Shown in pieces: positions 34,561-43,001 of a stretch of 64,000 nucleotides of DNA (positions within the stretch are counted from its first letter, which is position 1; each line of letters opens with the position of its first letter). Made by a program: the position numbers and the translations under genes. The notes under the pieces were generated by a model. That model was not told the origin of the DNA. It did not search any database and saw nothing but the letters and a program-made list of their open reading frames with translations. The DNA comes from CAKUFA01 sp963627465. GTDB taxonomy: Bacteria; Bacillota; Clostridia; Christensenellales; Aristaeellaceae. The stretch lies in the NCBI GenBank assembly GCA_963627465.1, contig CAVGBO010000049.1, positions 31,105 to 95,104 on the forward strand, given 5' to 3'.

Positions 34561-34597
34561 TTGACAATTCAACCTCTGTTTGTTAAACTATTATCGA
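34561..34597 (+). promoter_or_regulatory. adhE promoter with candidate Rex site
   Basis: TTGACA (34561-34566), 17 bases, TAAACT (34584-34589). A Rex-like operator TTGTTAA-ACTA-TTATCGA (34580-34597) matches 12 of 14 half-site positions of TTGTTAA-N4-TTAACAA and covers the -10. A second lone half-site TTGTTAA is at 34536-34542. Rex represses fermentation genes when NADH is low. The match is by eye. Confidence 0.65.
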
Positions 34598-34664
34598 ATT
34601 CAGGAAAGGCCTGATGGAAACCGTCGGATGTTTCATCCGGCACGACGTGTAAGGAGAGTGCAAC

Positions 34665-37289
34665 ATGGCTACCACTTATCCTATTGTGGACAGTGTCGAA
34701 TCCTTCGAGAAAGTTCTGGCAAAGGTGCGTGCAGCGCAGAAGCAGTACGCTGTTTATACACAGGAGCAGGTCGACAAGATCTTCCAGGCAGCGGCCATTG
34801 CCGCCAACAAAATGCGGATTCCGCTGGCCAAGCTGGCTGTGGAAGAAACCGGCATGGGCGTGGTGGAAGATAAGGTCATTAAGAATCACTTTGCCTCCGA
34901 ATACATTTACAATGCTTATCGTTTCACCAAGACCTGCGGTGTCATCGAAAAGGATGACAGCTACGGCATCGAGAAGATCGCCGAGCCCATTGGCGTTGTG
35001 GCGGCCGTCATTCCCACCACCAACCCCACCTCGACAGCCATCTTCAAGACCTTACTTGCCCTGAAGACCCGGAACGGCATCATCATCAGCCCCCATCCCC
35101 GTGCCAAGGGCTGCACCATCGCTGCCGCCAAGGTTGTGCTGGAAGCCGCTGTTGCTGCCGGTGCGCCGGAAGGCATCATCGGCTGGATTGACGTGCCCAG
35201 CCTGGAGCTGACCAACATGGCCATGAAGGAAGCCGATATTATCCTGGCAACAGGCGGCCCCGGCATGGTGAAGGCTGCTTATTCCTCCGGCAAGCCTGCC
35301 GTAGGTGTGGGTGCCGGCAATACGCCTGCCATCATTGACGAAAGTGCCGATGTGCTGCTGGCTGTCAACAGCATTATTCATTCCAAGACCTTCGATAACG
35401 GCATGATCTGCGCCTCTGAGCAGTCCACCATTGTGCTGGATAAGGTGTACGACAAGGTAAAGAAGGAATTTGCTGCCCGGGGCTGTCACTTCCTGAAGAA
35501 AGACGAGCTGAACAAGGTTCGCAAGACCATCCTGATCAACGGTGCACTGAATGCCAAGATCGTAGGTCAGAAAGCAGCAACCATCGCCAAGCTGGCTGGG
35601 GTGGATGTGCCGGAAGATACCAAGATTCTGATCGGCGAGGTTACCAGTGTGGATTTGAGCGAAGAATTCGCCCATGAAAAGCTGTCCCCCGTGCTGGCCA
35701 TGTACCGTGCCAAGGACATTGACGATGCCTTCGACAAGGCTGAGAAGTTGATTGCTGACGGCGGCTACGGCCACACCTCCTCCATTTATCTGGATGCAGT
35801 CAATCGTCAGGATCTGGTGGATCGGTTCGCCGCACGGATGAAGACCTGCCGCATTCTGGTCAACACGCCTTCCTCTCAGGGCGGCATCGGCGACCTGTAC
35901 AACTTCAAGCTTACGCCTTCCCTGACCCTGGGCTGCGGTTCCTGGGGCGGTAACTCCGTGAGCGAGAACGTGTCCGTGAAGCATCTGCTGAACATCAAGA
36001 CCGTTGCCCAGAGGAGGGAGAATATGCTCTGGTTCCGTGCACCGCAGAAGGTTTATCTCAAGAAGGGCTGCCTGCCGGTGGCACTGGATGAACTGAAGCA
36101 TGTGATGGGTAAGAAGCGTTGCTTCATCGTAACGGACTCCTTCCTGTATCACAACGGATACACCAAGACCATTACCGATAAGCTGGATGAAATGGGCATT
36201 CAGCACACCACCTTCTTCGACGTAGCTCCCGATCCTACCTTGGCCTGTGCAAAAGAGGGTACCAAGGCCATGGTTGCCTTCCAGCCTGACTGCATCATCG
36301 CCTTGGGCGGCGGTTCCGCCATGGACGCTGGCAAGATCATGTGGGTGATGTACGAGCATCCTGAAGTAGACTTCCTGGATATGGCCATGCGGTTCTGCGA
36401 TATCCGCAAGCGTATCTACACCTTCCCCAAGATGGGCGAAAAGGCTTACTTCATCGCCGTGCCCACCTCCGCCGGTACCGGTTCCGAAGTGACTCCCTTC
36501 GCTGTAATTACCGATGAACGCACCGGTGTCAAGTATCCTCTGGCCGACTATGAGTTGATGCCCAACATGGCCATTGTGGATGCAGACCTGATGATGAACG
36601 CCCCCAAGGGCTTGACCAGTGCCTCCGGCATTGATGCGCTGGTGCACGCATTGGAAGCCTATGCCTCCATGATGGCAACAGAGTTTACCGACGGTCTTGC
36701 GATCAAGGCCAGCCAGACCATCTTCGAATACCTGCCCCGGGCTTATAACGACGGTCCTCACGATCCTGTTGCCCGTGAGAAGATGGCCAACGCTGCCACC
36801 ATGGCTGGTATGGCTTTTGCCAATGCCTTCCTGGGTGTATGCCACTCCATGGCGCACAAGCTGGGTGCCTTCCATCACCTGCCCCACGGCATTGCCAATG
36901 CACTGCTGCTGGAAGAAGTGCTGCGCTTCAACGCTGCTGAAGTGCCTGTGAAGATGGGCACCTTCCCCCAGTATGACCATCCCCACACCCTGCGCCGGTA
37001 TGCCGAGGTAGCAGAAGCCCTGCACCTGCCCGGCAAGACGGATCAGGAGAAGCTGGACAGCCTGATTGCGGCCATCCATGAGCTGAAGCACCAGATCGGC
37101 ATCAAGGATACCATCCGTGAATACGGCGTGGATGAGGAGAAGTTCCTTGCCACCTTGGATGAAATGACCGAGCAGGCCTTCGACGACCAGTGCACCGGTG
37201 CCAATCCCCGTTATCCCCTGATGAGTGAAATCAAGGAAATGTACCTGCATGCCTACTACGGTGAGGAGAAGAAGCAGGAAAACGCATAA
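34665..37289 (+). CDS. adhE: Bifunctional acetaldehyde/alcohol dehydrogenase
   Basis: 874 residues. The N-terminal half (about 1-430) is a CoA-acylating aldehyde dehydrogenase with catalytic Cys249 in GMICASEQSTIV. The C-terminal half is an iron-containing alcohol dehydrogenase with DHxxG-like residues, GGGSAMDAGK and the metal-binding SMAHKLGAFHHLPHG region. It converts acetyl-CoA to ethanol using two NADH, regenerating NAD during fermentation. ATG follows AAGGAG at 8 bases. It is the first gene after a Rex-like promoter. The full length and all motifs are intact, so it should be active. Confidence 0.97.
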   Translation: MATTYPIVDSVESFEKVLAKVRAAQKQYAVYTQEQVDKIFQAAAIAANKMRIPLAKLAVEETGMGVVEDKVIKNHFASEYIYNAYRFTKTCGVIEKDDSYGIEKIAEPIGVVAAVIPTTNPTSTAIFKTLLALKTRNGIIISPHPRAKGCTIAAAKVVLEAAVAAGAPEGIIGWIDVPSLELTNMAMKEADIILATGGPGMVKAAYSSGKPAVGVGAGNTPAIIDESADVLLAVNSIIHSKTFDNGMICASEQSTIVLDKVYDKVKKEFAARGCHFLKKDELNKVRKTILINGALNAKIVGQKAATIAKLAGVDVPEDTKILIGEVTSVDLSEEFAHEKLSPVLAMYRAKDIDDAFDKAEKLIADGGYGHTSSIYLDAVNRQDLVDRFAARMKTCRILVNTPSSQGGIGDLYNFKLTPSLTLGCGSWGGNSVSENVSVKHLLNIKTVAQRRENMLWFRAPQKVYLKKGCLPVALDELKHVMGKKRCFIVTDSFLYHNGYTKTITDKLDEMGIQHTTFFDVAPDPTLACAKEGTKAMVAFQPDCIIALGGGSAMDAGKIMWVMYEHPEVDFLDMAMRFCDIRKRIYTFPKMGEKAYFIAVPTSAGTGSEVTPFAVITDERTGVKYPLADYELMPNMAIVDADLMMNAPKGLTSASGIDALVHALEAYASMMATEFTDGLAIKASQTIFEYLPRAYNDGPHDPVAREKMANAATMAGMAFANAFLGVCHSMAHKLGAFHHLPHGIANALLLEEVLRFNAAEVPVKMGTFPQYDHPHTLRRYAEVAEALHLPGKTDQEKLDSLIAAIHELKHQIGIKDTIREYGVDEEKFLATLDEMTEQAFDDQCTGANPRYPLMSEIKEMYLHAYYGEEKKQENA

Positions 37290-37351
37290 CCTTGAGCGAA
37301 TGAGTACGATAGATAATGTCGTTAATGTACATCTCATAAGGAGGAAGAGTC

Positions 37352-38098
37352 ATGAAACTGGATCGAGTCATTGCCCTGCGCAACAATAAGACCATTTATC
37401 GGGATGGAGACCTGGTGATCAAGGTCTTCCATGACGGCAAAAAGGCGGACATCCTGAACGAGGCGCTGAACCAGGCTCGTGTGGAAGAAACGGGACTGAA
37501 CGTCCCCCGGTTGGAGGAGGTCACCAAGTTTGACGGGCAGTGGGCCATTGTGACGGACTACATTCCCGGCAAGACCCTTCAGCAGCTGATGGATGAAAAT
37601 CCTGATCAATTCGATGCGTATCTGAACCGGTTTGTGGATCTCCAGCTGGAAGTACAGCGGCACACCTGCCCCATGCTGAACACCCTGACGGAGAAGATGC
37701 AGAAGAAGATCAGCCAGTCTGCCCTGGATGCAACCACCCGGTACGAACTGCATACCCGGCTGGCTGCCATGCCTGTGCACCACAAGGTATGCCATGGGGA
37801 CTTTAACCCTTCCAATATCATCATTACCCCGGAAGACAAGGCTTACATCATCGACTGGAGCCATGCCACCCAGGGCAATGCCTCCGCTGATGCAGCACGT
37901 ACCTATCTGCTATTCTGGCTTGCAGGCAACACGGAAGGTGCCGAAAAGTACCTGAACCTGTTCTGCAAGAAGAGCGACACGGCCAAGCAGTACGTGCAGA
38001 AGTGGATCCCCATCGTAGCCGCCAGCCAGTCCGTGAAGGGCAAGCCCGAAGAGAAGGAAACCCTTCTCCGCTGGGCAGACGTGGTAGATTACGAGTAA
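37352..38098 (+). CDS. APH-fold small-molecule kinase, function unknown
   Basis: 248 residues of the aminoglycoside-phosphotransferase/choline-kinase fold. The catalytic loop is VCHGDFNPSNIII near residue 147 and the metal-binding Asp is in AYIIDWSHATQ near 170. The N-terminal lobe has VIKVFHDGKK. This is shorter than resistance APH enzymes, and the substrate may be a sugar, choline or a similar metabolite. ATG 37352 follows AAGGAGG. It is 62 bases after adhE, in the same direction without a clear promoter between, and ends at its own terminator, so it may be cotranscribed with adhE. The link with adhE is unusual. Confidence 0.78.
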   Translation: MKLDRVIALRNNKTIYRDGDLVIKVFHDGKKADILNEALNQARVEETGLNVPRLEEVTKFDGQWAIVTDYIPGKTLQQLMDENPDQFDAYLNRFVDLQLEVQRHTCPMLNTLTEKMQKKISQSALDATTRYELHTRLAAMPVHHKVCHGDFNPSNIIITPEDKAYIIDWSHATQGNASADAARTYLLFWLAGNTEGAEKYLNLFCKKSDTAKQYVQKWIPIVAASQSVKGKPEEKETLLRWADVVDYE

Positions 38099-38110
38099 TT
38101 GCAACCATGC

Positions 38111-38153
38111 AACTAGCAGACACCCAAGTCAGATGTCTGCTGGTTGTTTTTTA
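38111..38153 (+). terminator. Terminator of the adhE/kinase unit
   Basis: AACTAGCAGACA pairs with TGTCTGCTGGTT over 12 positions (one G-T) and is followed by GTTTTTTAT. Between 38154 and 38379 no gene is seen; a CTGTATACAG palindrome is at 38231-38240. Confidence 0.9.
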
Positions 38154-38379
38154 TGGACATCGCTTATGCGGCAAAATCCGTAAAGTGATGTCGTTATTTT
38201 TTTAACGGTTTTATGCATGCAAATCGTTTTCTGTATACAGTCCCTGCAAGGACACGTCAAAATCCGCCTTACAGGGCAGATTTGTACAGGGTGTGAAAAT
38301 ATCTTCCCAGATTGCAACGTAAAAAGCAACAAAAAAGATTTGTTTTTTGAAAGGTTTTTGCTAAATTTCCATAACTCCC

Positions 38380-38409
38380 TTGACGAAAATGCATAAAATC
38401 GTATACAAT
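38380..38409 (+). promoter_or_regulatory. glg operon promoter
   Basis: TTGACG (38380-38385), then TATACA (38402-38407, 16-base spacer) or TACAAT (38404-38409, 18-base spacer). This rules out the ATG located at 38380 as the glgB start. Confidence 0.65.
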
Positions 38410-38448
38410 AAGCATGAAAGAAAATCCCTTCAATGGGTGAATGCTTCC

Positions 38449-40560
38449 ATGAATTTGAAAGTGGGTGCAGCCATGCGTTATGTCGCTCCTACAGGGGAAG
38501 TCAGAGAAGGCTTCCATCAAGGTCGAAACCGACGGGCTTATGAAATGCTCGGTGCACACCCCGTAGAGCAAGACGGAAAATCTTATTGGCACTTTGCTGT
38601 CTGGGCTCCCAATGCAAAGCAGGTTTCCTTGGTGGGTGAGTTTTGTCAGTGGGACAAATCCGCCTGCCCCATGGTGAAACAGTATGACGGCATCTGGGAA
38701 GTTCGTGTTCCGGCAGAAAAATTTACCGTAGCATCGGATCCGAAACGTTATCAGTATGAACATGCAGCAGAAAAGCTGCAGACTTATAAATATGCAATTC
38801 AAGGTGCTGATGGCAACTGGCACGAAAAAGCTGATCCTTATGGCTTTCAGATGCAGCTTCGCCCCGACACAGCCTCTATGCTATGCGACCTTTCCGGCTA
38901 TGCTTGGGGAGATGCAGCGTGGCTGAAGCACCGTGCTGCATGGGATGCTTATCACAGTCCCATGAATGTATATGAGGTGCATTTAGGCTCCTGGAAGCGT
39001 GCAGGAAGCGGCAAAACCGGCACCGGTGGTGCAGGCAGTGAGAGCGGCGAAGCCGGAAGCATGCTGACCTATGAGGAACTTGCCGACCAGTTAATTCCCT
39101 ATGTGTTGGAAATGGGTTATACCCATGTGGAGCTGCTGCCGGTGATGGAGCATCCCCTGGATATGTCCTGGGGATATCAGGTAACAGGATACTACGCCGC
39201 CACCAGCCGTTACGGCACGCCCAAGGGACTGATGACCTTCATTGATCGGTGTCATCAGGCAGGGATCGGCGTCATTCTGGACTGGGTACCCGCCCACTTC
39301 CCCCGGGATGAAATCGGTCTCCGTCAGTTTGACGGAACGGCATGCTACGAGCATCCTGATCCCCGGCGTGGTGAAATGGCACAATGGGGAACCTGCATGT
39401 TTGACTTTGCCCGTGGTGAAGCCTGCTCCTTCCTGCTGAGCAATGCCTGCTTCTGGCTGGAGTGGTACCATGCAGACGGTCTCCGGGTAGATGCTGTATC
39501 CGCCATGCTGTACCATGACTTCTGCCGTGAAGCAGGACAGTGGCTGCCCAATAAAAACGGTGGACGTGAAAACCTGGAAGCCATTGCTTTCCTGCAGCAG
39601 ATGAATACCGTCATTTACCGGGACTTTCCTGGTGCCATGACCATTGCGGAAGAATCTACCGCCTTCCCCATGGTCACCAAACCCGCTTCCATGGGTGGAC
39701 TGGGCTTTGGCTTCAAGTGGAACATGGGCTGGATGAATGACATTCTTAGCTACATCAAGCTGGATCCCATTTACCGCAAGTGGCATCATGATAAGCTGAC
39801 TTTCTCCCTCTACTACGCCTTTTCGGAGAATTACATTCTCCCCTTCTCCCATGATGAAGTGGTACACGGCAAGCATTCCATGCTGGACAAACAGCCCGGC
39901 GACATTTGGCAGAAGTTCGCCAGCCTCCGCGCCCTGTATGGCTACACCATTGCCCACCCCGGCAAGAAGCTGCTGTTCATGGGCAGCGAGTTTGGGCAGT
40001 TTATCGAGTGGAAGTTCGGCGATCAGCTTGACTGGTTCCTGCTGATGTACGACCGGCATCCTCAGCTGCAGGCCTGCGTCCGTGCCATGAATCAGCTGTA
40101 CAAGTCCACCCCTGCCCTGTATCAAATCGATGACAGCTGGGACGGCTTCCAGTGGATTACCGTGAACGACTGCGACAACAGCGTGGTGGCTTTCCTGCGC
40201 ACAGATCGAAGCGGCAACGCCGTGCTGTGTGTGACCAACTTTACCCCCACGTTCCATCCAGTGTATCGGATCGGTTTGCCTCACAACGGCACACTGACGG
40301 AAATATTCAACACCGACCGCAAGGAATACGGCGGTTCCAATCAGTACAATGCTTGGACCTGCAAGGCAGCTGCGGAAAAGTGGAACGGCTTCCCCTTCTC
40401 AACGGAGATTTGCGTTCCTCCCCTGTCCACCGTCTATTTCCGGTACGACAAGCTGCCTGATTCTCTACTGGAACATCTGCCGGTTGCCGATGTGCTTACC
40501 GCATCCAATCGTCCGGCTGTTCCTGCGCAAGGTGCTTCCTCACAGCGGCAAAACGGCTGA
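38449..40560 (+). CDS. glgB: 1,4-alpha-glucan branching enzyme
   Basis: About 703 residues, GH13 with CBM48. Adds alpha-1,6 branches to glycogen. N-terminal CBM48 at about 35-135 (YWHFAVWAPNAKQVSLVGEF); catalytic barrel: nucleophile Asp in GLRVDAVSAM (near 348), acid Glu in TIAEESTA (near 401) and transition-state Asp in FSHDEVVHGK. A Gly/Ser-rich insertion (AGSGKTGTGGAGSESGEAGS) follows EVHLGSWK. The frame opens at 38380, inside the promoter; ATG 38449 has GGGTGA 8 bases upstream, and an in-frame ATG at 38473 is a rival. It is the first gene of glgB-C-D-A. Confidence 0.94.
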   Translation: MNLKVGAAMRYVAPTGEVREGFHQGRNRRAYEMLGAHPVEQDGKSYWHFAVWAPNAKQVSLVGEFCQWDKSACPMVKQYDGIWEVRVPAEKFTVASDPKRYQYEHAAEKLQTYKYAIQGADGNWHEKADPYGFQMQLRPDTASMLCDLSGYAWGDAAWLKHRAAWDAYHSPMNVYEVHLGSWKRAGSGKTGTGGAGSESGEAGSMLTYEELADQLIPYVLEMGYTHVELLPVMEHPLDMSWGYQVTGYYAATSRYGTPKGLMTFIDRCHQAGIGVILDWVPAHFPRDEIGLRQFDGTACYEHPDPRRGEMAQWGTCMFDFARGEACSFLLSNACFWLEWYHADGLRVDAVSAMLYHDFCREAGQWLPNKNGGRENLEAIAFLQQMNTVIYRDFPGAMTIAEESTAFPMVTKPASMGGLGFGFKWNMGWMNDILSYIKLDPIYRKWHHDKLTFSLYYAFSENYILPFSHDEVVHGKHSMLDKQPGDIWQKFASLRALYGYTIAHPGKKLLFMGSEFGQFIEWKFGDQLDWFLLMYDRHPQLQACVRAMNQLYKSTPALYQIDDSWDGFQWITVNDCDNSVVAFLRTDRSGNAVLCVTNFTPTFHPVYRIGLPHNGTLTEIFNTDRKEYGGSNQYNAWTCKAAAEKWNGFPFSTEICVPPLSTVYFRYDKLPDSLLEHLPVADVLTASNRPAVPAQGASSQRQNG

Positions 40561-40623
40561 AAAGCCTTTGCATATTACATCCATATTTGTCTGTTATCAC
40601 ATGAAAAGGAGTGTGCTCTCCCC

Positions 40624-41808
40624 ATGATGAGAAAAAAGACTTGCGTTGCCATGCTTCTGGCTGGTGGCCAGGGAAGTCGCCTGGGCGTGCTGACCAAGAA
40701 TGTGGCCAAGCCTGCCGTGCCCTATGGCGGCAAGTACCGTATCATTGACTTTCCGCTGAGCAACTGCACCAACAGCGGCATTGATACCGTCGGTGTTCTG
40801 ACCCAGTATCAGCCCCTTGAGCTGAATGCTTACATCGGCTCCGGTGCTCCCTGGGATCTGGACCTTTCCAACGGCGGTGTGTTCGTGCTGCCCCCCTATC
40901 AAAAGGGCAAGAGCGGTGAATGGTATCGCGGTACGGCCAATGCTATTTATCAGAACATGGCCTTCATCGAGCAGTATCATCCCGACTATGTGCTGATTCT
41001 TTCCGGCGACCACATCTACAAGATGGACTACAACGCCATGCTGGATTTCCACATCCGTCACGGTGCTGATGCAACCATCGCCGTCCGTGAAGTGCCGTGG
41101 GAAGAGGCCAGCCGCTTCGGCATCATGAACACGGATGCGGAAGACAACATCACCGAGTTTGAAGAAAAGCCCAAGAACCCCAAGAGCAACAAGGCTTCCA
41201 TGGGCATTTACATCTTCACTTGGGAGAAGCTGCGCCAGTACCTGACCCGTGATGAAGCCGATAAGAAGAGCAGCAACGACTTCGGCAAGAACATCATTCC
41301 GGCCATGCTGAATGACAAGCAGGTCATGGTGGCCTATAATTTCGAGGGCTACTGGAAGGACGTTGGCACCATCGAATCCCTGTGGGAAGCCAACATGGAT
41401 TTGCTGTCCACCCCCATGCCCATCGACCTGCATGACAAGAAGTGGCGCATCTTCGCCAGAAATCCTGCCATGCCGCCCCACTACATTGCCAAGGGTGCTG
41501 TGGTCAGCGACAGTCTGATTACCGAAGGTTGTGAAGTGCATGGCAACGTTTCCCACTCCGTGCTTTTCGCAGGTGTGAAGGTGGAAGAGGGTGCCAGCAT
41601 CACGGACAGCGTGGTGATGCCCGGTGCTGTGATTCACCGTGGTGCTGTGATCCGCCGTGCCATCATCGCTGAAGGTGCTGTGGTGAACGCCGGTGCTTTC
41701 GTTGGCGAAAGCGAAGGCAACATTGCCGTGGTGGGTCAGAATATTACCATCCCGGCCGGCGCATCTGTTGCTGCCGGTGTGCAGGTAGACGAAACCACCA
41801 CCTTCTGA
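40624..41808 (+). CDS. glgC: Glucose-1-phosphate adenylyltransferase, catalytic subunit
   Basis: 394 residues. Makes ADP-glucose from glucose-1-phosphate and ATP, the committed step of glycogen synthesis. The nucleotide loop is LLAGGQGSRLGVLT near residue 12, with RGTANAIYQN, SGDHIYKMDY, FEEKPKNP and the C-terminal KDVGTIESLWEAN, followed by a left-handed beta-helix with hexapeptide-like repeats. All catalytic residues are present, in contrast to the next gene. Two ATG codons (40624, 40627) both lie about 12 to 15 bases after AGGAG. Cotranscribed with glgB (63-base gap). Confidence 0.95.
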   Translation: MMRKKTCVAMLLAGGQGSRLGVLTKNVAKPAVPYGGKYRIIDFPLSNCTNSGIDTVGVLTQYQPLELNAYIGSGAPWDLDLSNGGVFVLPPYQKGKSGEWYRGTANAIYQNMAFIEQYHPDYVLILSGDHIYKMDYNAMLDFHIRHGADATIAVREVPWEEASRFGIMNTDAEDNITEFEEKPKNPKSNKASMGIYIFTWEKLRQYLTRDEADKKSSNDFGKNIIPAMLNDKQVMVAYNFEGYWKDVGTIESLWEANMDLLSTPMPIDLHDKKWRIFARNPAMPPHYIAKGAVVSDSLITEGCEVHGNVSHSVLFAGVKVEEGASITDSVVMPGAVIHRGAVIRRAIIAEGAVVNAGAFVGESEGNIAVVGQNITIPAGASVAAGVQVDETTTF

Positions 41809-41851
41809 TCAAGCTCGGATCTTCATCATTGCAGGGAAAGGATTGAACACA

Positions 41852-42973
41852 ATGAAAGACGTTATGGGTGTTATCTATACGGGTGGCAGTGACGCCCGCC
41901 TGCGGGAATTGACGATGACCCGCGCCATCGCTGCACTGCCTGTTGCCGGTCGTTACCGTGTCATTGACTTTTTGATGAGCTCCATGGTGAACAGCGGCAT
42001 GAAGAAGGTCGGCGTCATCATGCAGAAGAACTACCACAGCCTGATGGATCATTTGGGCAGCGGCAAGGAATGGGATCTGCACGGCAAGAACGACGGCCTG
42101 TATGTGCTGCCTCCCTTCCTCACCCGTGAGAACGTGGGCGTGTATTCCGGTGCACTGGACGCACTGCGCTCCAACAGCAGCTTTCTGAGCCGTTCCAAGC
42201 AGGAATGGGCGATTCTGTGCCGGTCTGACACCATTTTCACCTGTGACATGGATGCCTTTGCCCGTCACCATGTGGAAAGCGGTGCAGACATCACCCTGAT
42301 GTATACCCGCAACCCCGACATGAAGCGGGATGAATACGGCAGCTATCTGGCCGTGGATGCTGACGGCACCGTGACGGATATCGAGGTTGAGCCTACCCAT
42401 CCGAATCTGGACTGCACCAGCATGGATGTGTTCATCATGAAGCGTGAACTGCTCCGCACCTTGGTGGACAAGGGCGTTGCTCATGGCTATCACGACTTCA
42501 CTCGGGACGTGGTCATGCGCCTGATGAACGAGCATTCTCTGCGTGTCGGCAGCTACGAGTACACCGGGCCCTGCTGGCGTATTGACTCCGTGCAGAGCTA
42601 TTTCCGCTTCAACATGGACATTCTGGATACCGATACCCGCCATCTGCTGTTCAGCGACGGCAACCCCATCTACACCAAGGTTCGTGACGAAATGCCTGCC
42701 CGGTATGGCGACCACGCTCAGGTCAGCAATTCCTTGGTAGCAGACGGCTGCATCGTGGAAGGCACGGTAGAAAACTCTGTGCTGTCCCGTGGGGTGCGCA
42801 TTGCGCCCGATGCCCATGTGAAGAACTGCGTCATCATGCAGGATGGTCAGGTGCACTCCGGTGCCTACATTGAAAACTGTATTCTGGACAAGCAGGCCGT
42901 TATCAAGCGCAATGCCCGGCTCATCGGTCCAGAAGCCTACCCGATTGTGATTGCCAAGAACGTTGTGATCTGA
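41852..42973 (+). CDS. glgD: ADP-glucose pyrophosphorylase regulatory subunit
   Basis: 373 residues, homologous to GlgC but with an altered nucleotide loop: VIYTGGSDARLRELT replaces AGGQGSRLGVLT, and the catalytic DHIYKMDY is changed to SDTIFTCDMD. Such partners form heterotetramers with GlgC in Bacillus/Clostridium relatives and modulate rather than catalyse. The C-terminal beta-helix is kept. ATG 41852 is preferred over TTG 41843 because AAAGGA stands 9 bases before it. It lies 43 bases after glgC. Confidence 0.93.
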   Translation: MKDVMGVIYTGGSDARLRELTMTRAIAALPVAGRYRVIDFLMSSMVNSGMKKVGVIMQKNYHSLMDHLGSGKEWDLHGKNDGLYVLPPFLTRENVGVYSGALDALRSNSSFLSRSKQEWAILCRSDTIFTCDMDAFARHHVESGADITLMYTRNPDMKRDEYGSYLAVDADGTVTDIEVEPTHPNLDCTSMDVFIMKRELLRTLVDKGVAHGYHDFTRDVVMRLMNEHSLRVGSYEYTGPCWRIDSVQSYFRFNMDILDTDTRHLLFSDGNPIYTKVRDEMPARYGDHAQVSNSLVADGCIVEGTVENSVLSRGVRIAPDAHVKNCVIMQDGQVHSGAYIENCILDKQAVIKRNARLIGPEAYPIVIAKNVVI

Positions 42974-43001
42974 GCATCCTCAGAATTGGAGGTAAACGAA
43001 A

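Noticed and set aside
35052..37337. Long open frame on the minus strand opposite adhE
   Set aside because: Antisense to an intact adhE, no family pattern and no ribosome site.
38231..38240. CTGTATACAG palindrome upstream of glgB
   Set aside because: Only ten bases and not linked by spacing to the promoter; such palindromes arise by chance in AT-rich gaps.
41852..42973. GlgD considered as a second catalytic glgC copy or a frameshifted duplicate
   Set aside because: It has an intact full-length frame with changed nucleotide loop and is the normal regulatory subunit in these bacteria.
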